DNA of 64,000 bases, taken from Lepisosteus oculatus (lineage: Eukaryota; Chordata; Actinopteri; Semionotiformes; Lepisosteidae). The stretch is from the NCBI RefSeq assembly GCF_040954835.1, contig NC_090698.1, forward strand, positions 1,176,501 to 1,240,500, written 5' to 3'. Shown piece by piece: positions 35,369 through 47,300 of this stretch. Every line of letters begins with the position of its first letter. Within the stretch, counting starts at the first letter, position 1. The position numbers were made by a program, and so were the translations under genes. The notes below the pieces were generated by a model. It searched no databases. It was not told where the DNA came from and saw nothing but the letters and a program-made list of their open reading frames with translations.

Positions 35369-38300
35369 CTGCAGAAGGGGGACGGCACAGTGAGAAAGGC
35401 GAAGAGACGCGTACACTCCCAGGTGCCGCAAGCCCACACTGCAGGGTCGCCCGGCGCGCTGCAGCTCCAGACTGACTGCACCGCCGCTCGAGCCCCGCGC
35501 CTCCTGAATCACAGGTCGGCTTCCCAGGACACGAGCAGAGAACCACAGACATCTGTCTCTTTAAAGGATACCTGTGTATTTCTCAGAATATTCTCAGTCA
35601 GTAATGCCTAATAAGAAGGCAGAAAATGTCATTTTCCGGAATCGAGCCCTCCGTGTCAGTAAGGTATTTATGTTCTGGGAAACAAAGTGACGATTTTAAC
35701 AAAAGCTGCCCAGCCACTCTGTTGAGGCTTTCAGACGAAGCTGGATGCCATCAGCTACTAGCAAGCAAGCGAAGGAGATGTGCCACACGGGCTACTCTCG
35801 GTTCCCGGCTTACGTTGGTCACCTTATTGGGCAGATTCTTTTACGCCGTGGGGTTTTCGCTCCTGCACACAAACACTATGAATACACACAGCAGCACAAT
35901 TCTTACCGTCTCTGAGGCAGCCTATTCTGTACATCATGGGCATCTTAATGACAAAGGCGAACAGGTCGTCGATGAAGGTGTTCAGAGCTTTGTAGGTGAG
36001 CATCCTCCATGGGAGGTGAGCGACTGACTTCAGCTTGTAGTTAATGAAGAGCTGAGGAGTCATTGTGATGAACCCTGGGGACAGGAGGAGGGGGAGAACG
36101 ATCAGGCCTGCTTCTTCCTTCTGCTCCCTGTTCCCAGCGCCCCGTAAACACACGAGCCTCGGGGGCGCCCCTCCCTGCAGCTGCCCCGGACCCACCCGCA
36201 ACAAAGGCTCAAGCAGAAAGGCTAAAGAATTCTAAAGCGCCACTTAATATTTCCACGACAGCCAGTAAAATATGTCACATACATTTGTATTGACTATTTC
36301 TTAAGAGTATAAAAAAAGAAAACAACCATGACTATGTTTTCTGTTCATATTTAAAGTTGAAACTATCAATTTGTGAAATCCATAAACACGAGTACCACAC
36401 ATTGGAAAAGCGTTGTGGAAAGTGTGCATTATGGGATATATCCCCATTCCATTAAAGACCTGTAGATTTCAGTACTGTAAACATCTAGCGCACTAGGAGG
36501 CCTCACTCATGGTTTCAGACAGCAGATTAATGAAGGTACTTACCAAAGGTTAACAAAAAGCCATAGAGCATGCTTAGAACCCAAGAATACCATCCTTTGT
36601 GCTCTACGTATAACAAGCTATAAATAGCATAGCAGCCCAGTAATGGGAAGAGGAGCCAGGACAGATACCGAAACGCCATCTAAAAACACACACAGGAGAA
36701 AACACAAAACAGAGCCAGTTACATCGTCGCCACAATGTCTGCAACAGCATTATACTGTGCAGAATGTGCCTGTCATGAAGTGCTTTATAATATCCCTTCA
36801 TTGTTTCAAGGTACCAACAGTGCTGTCCTTGAAACACATCCCCATACTGCATTATAAGGAAAATCATGTTTCTAGTATTACAATAGCAACAATGTAATAG
36901 CAATATAAAATCACATGGCACTACTGAGCAGACAAGATTATGCTGAGAAGGAGTCCTTACTCACATCGTCATAGATTTTGGTGGAGGACTGCACATATGT
37001 GGACTTGTCTTTGAATGTTAAGCGTGGGAACACTCCTGCCACTCGGTTTTCTCTGTCCAGCTGAAGGAAGAGGATGGACAAACATTACAGCAATTCTCTA
37101 CTACAAATAAACAAGCTGTCACCAAACCACATCTCTGGGAAACTGAGACTCAATTCAAGACCAGAGTGAAATTTGAGAATTTCTCTGATGCTCCTTAAAA
37201 CTTAATAGCAAGAGGAGCTTTTAGTGCAACACTTCTTCCGAATTTGTCTAATAAAGTTCATTTAAGCTGAAATCCAAAAACAAGCCATACTCAGATGACC
37301 TTAAGTAGGCATAGCTTTAAAGAAACATTAATTTAAAAATGCAGCTTTATGTATTTAATCACAATTGCCATCTCCCTTCAGAGAGAGAAAATTCAACAGA
37401 AAGAATAAAGGAGTTAAAGTCCAACCCCGCTCCCCAGCCCCCGACTCCCCTGCCAGCTCACCCTGACGTCCATGACTTTGGTGATCTTCCAGAAGTCGAT
37501 GAGCAGCCCAATGAACACGCTGACCTGCACCACGAAGTTGGTTTCGTTATCCAGGATGTAGAGCAGCACTACAAGGGACTGGAACACCCCGAAGAAGACG
37601 GAGCGCACGGAGAGCCCCTCCAGAGACTGCCGGCTGTTCCAGAACTGAATATCTGGGGGGGGAGAAGGCACCTTCGGCACAGACCCGACACCAGCCTGCT
37701 CAGCACAGACCATCGCTAGCACGTCTGCCAGGAGCAGGTGTCTCCCGCCCACTTCCATACACTCCTTTTGTGTGGGTGTTTGGAAAGTAACTTCAGAAAA
37801 TGTACTCATGACGTCCCGGATCAATACAATGTTATGACCCAAACCAGCAGGTTCTAACAGGCTAAATGCTCTTCATCTCATTTGTAACCAGTTACTACTA
37901 CATTAACGTTCCTCTTAATGAAGCACTCCTCACTGTAAAAGCTCGTTATTCTGGTATGACTACCACTTAATGCCAGCGGACTAGCATGATCAGAACAGCC
38001 CGTTTACCGTTCTTGAAGGCCAGGAACTCGAAGATGCTGTGTACAATGGACACCACGATGGTCAACCCCAGGAGATAAGGGTTGGTCTCCAGCAGGGCCA
38101 CCTGCAACATGGAGAGAAGTGGGCTCAGCACTGACCAGTGACCTGCAGTTCCACGGTACTGTTAATGACTGACTACTACCACGCTGGAGTCATTATTAGC
38201 CTGCAGGGAGAAAATATTCTACGGATCTCTCATGCAAACAGTGCCCAATGGCTCCAAGATCTCTCACATTCTTTTTATTCAAATAATCAGCCTTAACACA

Positions 38301-41300
38301 AACTACTGTTAAACTAGATCAACACTTGTAATGTTGCTTCCGAAATGCATAGTTTATCTACTACCTCTGTCGGTAAGTCCTATTAAATCTACTGGCAACA
38401 GTCATGGCAACCAGCACTGAGATCAGTAGTTCTTAAAACATCCTTTGTGGTGAAAATGTGCAATACTCCTTACACTAAATTTGTAGAGCTACTTTTTGAA
38501 AGATCTTGATAAGATCCTGCTATCACTGAGGATCCTGCTATCACTGATAAGATCCTGCCACACTGAGGCCTGAGGCCTCACTCACTCACTAACCATGCTG
38601 CTGCTAAAGATCAGCAGTCTTGGGGAAGTCATACTGTGCTGGCCTGTGTTGGTCACTCTATGAGCCCACTCTGGACTTCAGCAGTAGTTCTGCCCCATTC
38701 TGACCTTCACAGAGTCCTGGTCTTCATCCGACTGCTCATACATGTCCTCTCCCAGGAAGTTCCAGGGGGACTTGGTGTTCTGTGCAGCGTAGAGCTGCCA
38801 GCGCCACAGCGACAGAGGGCAGTAGGACAGGCGCAGAGGCAGGAGGTCCAGGGACTCATTAACAGGGAAGTAATCCTTCTGCAGGTTCCAGTAGTCATTG
38901 AAATACACAATGGGGTAGTAGTCCCCGCTCACGGCGTCGAACTTCACATCTACAGAGAGGGAGCATGAGTAGAATGAGCCACAGCTGAGCAGTTCGTATT
39001 CATATAACAGGACCCAGGGCTTTTTGCTTTATAAGGATGCTACCAAAAGCACGTGTATTTCACCCGTTATTCAACCATCTCTGTGTTGGTGAACACTTAA
39101 AAGGGCAGCAGAGATTAGAGGGATTCACGTTATCTTTCCAACAGCTTGAAAAGAGCAGACTGCGCTGACCTGTCTCTGAGAAACAAAAGATGAGATCACT
39201 TTATTGGCCATATACAATTTCTTGCATTAGGAATTTGTCATTTCGCAGACCCCAGCTTGCTCTCCATGAGACACACAGACGGGGAGAGAAGCTTGGGGTC
39301 AGAGCGCAGGGTCAGCCATTGTACAGCACCCCTGGAGCAGTTGGGGTTAAGAGCCTTGCTCAGGGGCCCAACGCAGTAGGATTCCTCTGCTGGCCACAGG
39401 ATTTGAACCGGCAACCTTCCAGCCACAGGCGCAGATCCTGAGCCACAGAGCCACTGCTCTGCCCCCAAAAGATGTAGCTGGCTGAAGCCTGGTGGCCTTT
39501 TCTCACTAAGAGCTCTTCTTGGGCTGCAGCAGAGTATGGCCGGCTGAAACACACAGCAGCAGGGTCACTCACACTGATCCAGGGGCGGTGGGACTGCCCC
39601 CTTCACCCAGGCTGTGTGATCGTCAACCATGTTGATGGTTAGGTTGGGGTGCCAGTGTGAGATCACCTCCACAGGGCCGAAGTCCTCTGCCCGCTGCAAG
39701 GAGCAAGAAAACAATCTAGAGTTTACATGACATTAAAAGTCTGTATGTATGCAAAAAACAAGCCTCCACTGCAGCTTTCAGAGCCTGTCAGAGAGGCACA
39801 AAAATCCAACAGTGAGACTAGAATAGAAAGCAGGTTTGCATGGTTTGAGGGGAGCAGGAGATACATTTGGCTCACATATTGCTTTGAGCTTACTGAACTG
39901 CATAAGGTAGGAACAAAGCTTAATGTACAAAAACATGTATTCATGATTTACTAATCATTTATAATCATAGCTGATCAATAATAAGCTCAATGCAAATAAG
40001 ACCACCTTCACCCGAAACAACAAAGGTTGTCATTTTAATCATGAAGACAAAAGACTGTCGTTTACAAGTTAGTTTGACATTCATGCAGTTACAAAATTCA
40101 CTAAGGCAATATAACAGTATTGGAAGTGTCATTTAGTATTTGGGCATTTATACCTTAATCATCTCTGGGTCTGCCTCCGTCTCTCCAGTTAACAGGTTCT
40201 TCGTCTTTAGAAACCTTCTGCGTTTGTACTTGTTTAGCACTGAGAAAAAAATATACATGATTACTTTGTCTTCTGTTTCTGTAAAAGTGTACAAAAGTAC
40301 CTTATTTTGTATAGTGTGAGCAAAACCTGACTGACTGACATTTAATAAACTTAATGAACTGAATGAATTAATTTAATGCTTTTCAGACACTTTTGAGTTA
40401 AGCACTATTTTGGAGAAATAACTTACAATTTACAACACGAATTACACGTCCAATTAATGGTTTAATTAACGTTCAGCTGGAACAAAACCCAGATAAAAAC
40501 CTTCAAGATAAAAAAGTATAAGTCTTTAAGCATGAGCACTTTTCATTTATTGTGCCTTTTTAATTCTACTCATTATTGGAATCATGTGCTTGATGAATAT
40601 GAAATTTAATTTTAAGGGTGTGCAAACATTTTTTCTAATGTGTCTCCATATGTATATATTTATGTCAGCAGCCATATCACCCTGCAGCTCCCAGCCGGCA
40701 GCCCACTGAAGCCCAGCAGTGTGAGCCTGGTCAGTACCTGGAGGGGAGACTCCTGGGAAAAACTAAGGCTGCTGCTGGAAGAGGTGTTAGTGAGACCAGC
40801 GGGGAGTACTCTTCCTGCTGTCTGTGTGGGTCCCAATGCCCCAGTATAGTGACGGGAACCATATACTGGCACACTATGGCGGGGGTGGAGGGGATCCCCG
40901 TTACCTGTAAAGCGCTCTGTGTGGAGTGTCCAGAAAAGCGCTATATAAGTGTAAGCAATTATTATTACTGTGATTATTACATATATTTTCTTTCTATAGA
41001 CAAAAGGTGGAAAGTCTCTTGAAACAGCACTCAATCTCCTCCGGCTGGAGAAGTGCTGGTCATGCCTTCACAGGCGTGTGTGGTGCGTGTGTGGCACGTG
41101 CACGTGGCCCCCGCCCCCCGCTCAGCGCGGGACTCTTACTCCGCGACACGTGGACTGTGGCCAGGCGGCGGTACTGGCCCTTGCGCTTGGGGTCCGGATG
41201 GAACCCGCTCTTGGTGAAATAAACGTGGATGTACAGGGATCCATTCTGCTTCACCTTCTGCAGAAACGACACAAAACAAGTCACACGCTGGTCAGTCACA

Positions 41301-44300
41301 GGCACGTCACGGCCCTGAACACAGACTTAAAGGTTTGTCACCCAGAGTACGATCCTCAGGGGCCGCAACGCTTTTCTCACCCCGAGATCTTTATTTTCTA
41401 AACTGGATACAGCTGGGGACTGCTGGCACATGCCCCGTGTTGATGGGTTCACGAGATGTGTAGAAGTTCCTAGCCTCCGATCTCCCCCTGAATCTCTGCC
41501 ATGCCTGGATTTATTTTCCGGCTCTCATTTCAATTTTCAGACACAGAAAATCCCTGAAGCCTCCTCAGTGCACTCCTTCAAAACAACACTGCACAGCAGG
41601 GCAGAGACGTCTGGCTTGAAAATATGCATCGTAATACTAGACTAAAGGTTTCTGCATGTGCTCCCGTTTCAAGCAAGATGAAACAGGAAAAATGGGATCT
41701 GCCTACTAGCAGCTTACGAGGCTGAGGACTCCTTTCCAAGACGGGTCCTCCAGGCTGCAGTTTCACTATTATTCTTCAAGCGTGTCCTAGGTGAGCCCTG
41801 AAACAGATAACCCCCCTATCCCAGCTACTGCAGGACAGAGCAGCTCCACCCACCTCGGGCACCTCCAGCTCCTGGTAGTGTTCGTAGCAGCCGTCCCCGA
41901 CCTCCCCACTGGTCCAGTCCCCATACACCAGGTCTCTCTGGCTCCAGTACAGGGCCTCCGTGCTGTTGAAGTCGGAGAAGTGCTCATCCTCCGAGATATA
42001 CACGTGGAGATCCTGGAAACCACGCGGGAAACACATGAGGCCTTAATCCTTCTCAAACTAAACAGCTGAAAGGCAACTTTAATTTACAAGTAATAGATTT
42101 ATTCCATGCTGAAAAAAAGAAGAAAGAAAAAGTTTTGGCCGTGGAGCTTTCTTCAGGTGTGAGGACTGAAGAAGCGTCAGGTTGCTCACACCTGAAGAAG
42201 GCTCCACAGCCGAAATGTGTTTTCTTTCTTCTTTTTTTCAGCATGGAATAAACCTGTTACTTGTTCCTTTGCAGCCTACGCATGCTGACGCAGCTCCCCA
42301 CCTGAATTTTAACTTACGCCACACTGCCTGTATTACTGCAACTGAGGAGCAAGCTAAGATCACTTTATTGGCCCTATACAATTTCTTGCATTAGGAAATT
42401 GTCTTTTCACATACCCCAGCTTGCTCTCCATGAGACACACAGACAGGGAGAGAAGCTGGGGGTCAGAGTGCAGAGTCAGCCATTCATAGGATGCCCCTGG
42501 AGCAGTTGGGGTTAAGGGCCTTGCTCAGGGACCCAACAGAGTAGGACTCCTCTGCTGGCTGCAGGATTTGAACCCGGCAACCTTCCAGCCACAGGCGCAG
42601 ATCCTGAGCCACAGAGCCACTGCCCTGTCACAGATCGCCTGAATAAAATAAATGCAACTGTTTTTAAGAAATTGTCATCCATGTTTCATTACAAAAGAGA
42701 AAACAGCTTTAAAGGAACAGGACCCTCCTTAAGGAAAGACACCTGCAGCAGCAAACAGTGCTCCTACTGACCCTCGCCCTGGTCACAGCTGCTCACAGTG
42801 TCCCACTAATTAATTCAGCAGCTTAAGGGACCTTGACTCTTTCCTTACTTAAGGAGGGTCCTGTTCCTCTAAAGCTGCTTTTTTCATCTGAAACGAAACA
42901 TGGATGACATTTTATTATAAACAGTTGTTTTATTCAGGCGATTCACATTTAATTGTGTCTGATCCCCCTGACTTTAATTAAGTCAGGGGGATCAGACATC
43001 TACAATGAGCACAGCAGTAAAGGCCTGTTGGACTGGACATCACAGGGAAGCCACTACATGCTGGAGCCTGAAACACAGATCCTCTCAGGGCTTTCCTTTC
43101 CCTTTTGGTCTTTGATACTGTGTGACTTCTGTGCCGACTAAAACATAAAAAAAATGCAGTTATGAATTGTCAGCCCTAGCCCAGAAAAGATGTGCATATC
43201 TGCTAATGAAATATCTTGGAGATACACCTTGAAAGAAAGGCCCATGCAATCCTAGCACTTACATTTCATCAGTCTCAGAGGTGTCCAAAAACAGAAACCT
43301 GCCTTAAATCACAGGGATTTAATTCAGTTCTGATCCTCTGCACCATAAGGAAACTTTTAAAGTGTCACTATAAAGGTGAAAAATTCCATGAAATCAGAAT
43401 GCCGCAGACAGGCAGCGCAAACATGTTTGAACTGAGGCGATAATCCTGGACACCCCAGATTTTGCACTGTGCCAAGGTCACGCAGGGGTCATGCAGACTG
43501 TATGCCGTGTGCACTGTCCAAGCGCACGAGACAGCTGGTTCGTCACCAGGGACGGGGGGCCGTACCATGAGCGTGTCCTTGGGGAAGAGGTTCCTGCTGG
43601 GCACCCTCGGGGCTCCCGGCGGAGAGCTCTGGTCCGGCGTGGAGGGCCCTCGGCGAAACCAGCTGCTGATCGCCCAGATGATGAAAATCCTATAGGAAAC
43701 AACGGGAAAGTTAAGAGACAACGACTCCTGACGGCACTGTGGGGAAAAAAAACAAGTGTTTTTTCACAGGGAGCCTCACTCGGCGCCTTGGGGCTCCAAA
43801 CACTGGTCAGCGTGAAGACTGGACTGTGGCTCTCCTGTCCAGACCTGGTCAGCGTGTGGACTAGGCTGCGGCTCTCCTGTCCAGACCTGGTCAGCGTGAG
43901 GACTGGACTGCGGCCCTCCCGACCAGACCTGGTCAGCGTGTGGACTGGACTCTTGGCCCTCCTGACCAGACCTGGTCAGCGTGTGGACTGGACTCTTGGC
44001 CCTCCCGACCAGACCTGGTCAGCGTGTGGACTGGACTGCAGCCCTCCCGACCAGACCTGGTCAGCGTGTGGACTGGACTGCGGCCCTCCCGACCAGACCT
44101 GGTCAGTGTAACTGGACAAATTGCGGCCTCTTTCAGCACACAATGGCGCAAACAGTGCACAGCTAACAAGCAATATTAATAAAGCACTTCAGAAATCAGA
44201 AGCCCACAAGGTTCGCTAGACTTTTTAAGGTATAAGCAGAGACACATGGTACACTACTGTGCGGCAAAAAATCATTATTCAAACTTTTTAAAAGACCTGT

Positions 44301-47300
44301 GAGTGTTTTTTGAAAAATTCGAAACCGTTACGAAATTGTACAGGAAAAGGAAATGGGTCGATGTGATATGCAAAAAATATCAATCGTGCCCTGAGAAATG
44401 ATAAGTATTATCTGATCACCAGGGCGTAGTTATGAGGAACAAAATAATCACTGCAACTTCTCTATGCATGTATTACCAATGCTTGTAAAAAATCTAATAA
44501 TTATGGAACAATCTGAAATGAACAGCACGATCTTCATTCTTTACAGCTTACGAGTGGTACAAGCAGAGACAAACACTGGTAACTGTTTAATCATCTATAG
44601 CAGCTCTAGATCTGGTGCAGCAACACTCCATGTGAGATTTCACCATTTTCTCAAAACATTCTGTCTGGGGACGTCTGTCAAACCTCTGTAGGGCTCAGGC
44701 AGAGCAGCTCTATAAATACCACCATGTTACAACACCTGCAATTATCCCTTCAATTACCTGTAATGATGGAGTCCACTGACACCAATTACAGTTTCCAAAA
44801 ATAAACAAACACCCCTGCAACACACAGGTGCTTCACTGCTCGCATATTTAATAGACATCTATCCAAGTAGGAGAGTTTCAGAATTAAAAGTCTTATATCT
44901 GCACACTTTTCGGGTGCCCTACTAACTGTGTGATGCTCAAGTCGAAAATGTGTGAAATAAAATTTCAAAACCCTTTAAGCCTTTGGTTGTATTTTGATTG
45001 ACATTTTAATTTCAGAAATGTCAGGTTTTCAGTTTGCTTTCCTGCTGGAAAACAACTTACCGGGCTTAATCTGCATGACTCCGGATTGTTTTCTGTTTGA
45101 AATCTGTGGCACACTCCCTTTATTCCTGTCCATTCCCAAGGGAATAATGTCCACCACAGTGCAAATGGCTATTCTGAATGGAATAGAGCAGCATGATGCT
45201 CACATGCACTCTCGCAACAGCCCTTTCTACAGAGCTCCTTCCAGGTCTGCTGCCCGTCCACAGCTCTGGTCTTGGCCAGTTCGAACGTGCACTCACTGAT
45301 AGCATCTGCATGTACGGATGTCCAAATCAACAGGGCCCTTTCCGGTGGATGAAGACCTTTCCGCACATAATTCGCCTCTGTAAGTTCTTTGCCGAAATGA
45401 AGGAAGAATCCAGAGCTTAAAGAAGGTGCCCTGCTAGTTTTCCCTCCTGCATGGGTATGGCTGGGGGTGAGGTGGCTGGCTCTGACCTGGGGACACGCCA
45501 GACCAGCCACTGCCAGGCCTCTCCAGCAGCAAGCAGGTCATCAGGTGCTCGTGTGTAGGGCGCGAATGATTAATACACCCTGAGATTTATGTACATAGAA
45601 GGCACTTTATGTCATTTTAAATGGGATCACATCCATGAATATCAGAACATATTCTATAATAATAATAAACTTTATTTTATATAGCACCTTTAAAGCATGT
45701 TACCAAATGACAACAGCAATAAATAAGAAGAATACACAAGGTAAAACACAATTACAATACACAGAGGAGACCGTGGATGGTGATACTAGGCATAGTAGGA
45801 GTAAAGGGCTAAATAATGGAACCAGTTAAGGCTCTTCTAAAGAAGAAGGTTTTAAGCATGGATTTGATGGAGTTTAGAGAAGGTGACTCTCGGATATCTT
45901 TGGGGAGAGAGTTTCAGAGCTTTGGGGCGCAGCAGGAGAAGGCCCTGTCACTCCTAGAGTGTAGACAGGCTTGGGGACCAGATAGGAGACCAGAATTAGC
46001 AGAGCGAAGGTTGTGAGGTGGGGAGTAGGGCGATAATAGTTCACACAGGTACTGAGGTGCCAAGCCATGCAGAGCCTTATAGGTGAGCGTGAGGATTTTA
46101 AAGTCCACACAGAATTTGACAGGAAGCCACTGAAAGGACTCCAGGATAGGAGTAATGTGATCATTTGCACTAGACCTGGTCAGGATCCTGGCTGTCGAAT
46201 TTTGGACATACTGCAGTTTGTTCAAAGTAGATTTAGATACCCCAGCGAGTAGAGCACTACAGTAGTCAATTCGGGAGAACACAAATGTGTTCATCAGCTT
46301 TTCAGCCACAGTTAGTGATAACATAGGGCGTAGCCTAACGATATTTCTGAGGTGAAAAAATATTTTTGACAATATGCTGCACGTGGGTCGAATGTCAAGC
46401 CAGAATCAAATATAACCTAAGGTTTTTCAATTTAAACTGAAGTTCAAGTACAGAACCATCTACAGATAGGGTTACAGGATTGGCTTTACAAAGTAGATGG
46501 GGGGTGCCAATAAGCATGACTTCAGTCTTGTCACAGTTTAGATTAAGAACATTTTGAGTCATCCAAGTTTTGATGTTGGAGATGCAATTAGATAGAATAG
46601 AGACAGCCACATCATGTAAATGTTGAAAAGCAAGGGGCCCAGTTTTGAGCCCTGAGGAACACCAGACTTAAAAAGACCGATTTCAGACCTGTACCCATTA
46701 AGAGAGACAAAGTGACAGCGATCAGTGAGGTAAGATTTGAACCATTTGAGAGCAGTGTCAGAAACTCCAACCAGTTTCAAGGCGAGAAAGGAAGGCGCCA
46801 TGGTCACCAGTGTCAAAAGCAGCACTGAGATCTATAACCTTTCACTCTGAGCAGTCTGGTGGTTTACAAAAAACACATGACAGTCTGGCTGCTGTAGAGT
46901 ACTGGAGCACATTTCTTCCAATGCACAAGGGTTGTGTCAGCACAGGATCTCACAACTGGCCCTGTAGGGCTGCTAAGACCCACTTTTATAGTCTAACCAG
47001 CATCTAACCCTTCAGGTGTGGATTCATATCCTAGGCTGGAGTTGGGTTATCATGAATAAGAGACACTAAAAGCATTATTTGTTCCTTCACCTTTCGTCTT
47101 CATACCCCGCCACGTTTCTGTCTGTTTCTCACTGCTATCATTTATTTCTCAGAACTCCTGCACTGCTTGTGCTCGATACACTTAACTTCGTAGTTTTTCA
47201 GCAGACACTGGGGAAAACTCTCTAATCCGAAACATTTTAGGGCCCTAAACTGCTGCATTCTGGATGCTGTAGTTTTCTCTCCGATCATCACTGATGAAGT

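Noticed and set aside
37339-37719. 126-codon plus-strand frame with charged residues
   Set aside because: It is the exact antisense of CLPTM1 exon 10.
42957-42997. Intrinsic terminator reading of the GC-rich hairpin
   Set aside because: Rho-independent terminators are bacterial; this is an intron of a vertebrate gene and lacks a following U tract.
43491-44111. 206-codon plus-strand frame
   Set aside because: It overlaps CLPTM1 exon 3 in antisense and continues through the 42-bp minisatellite.
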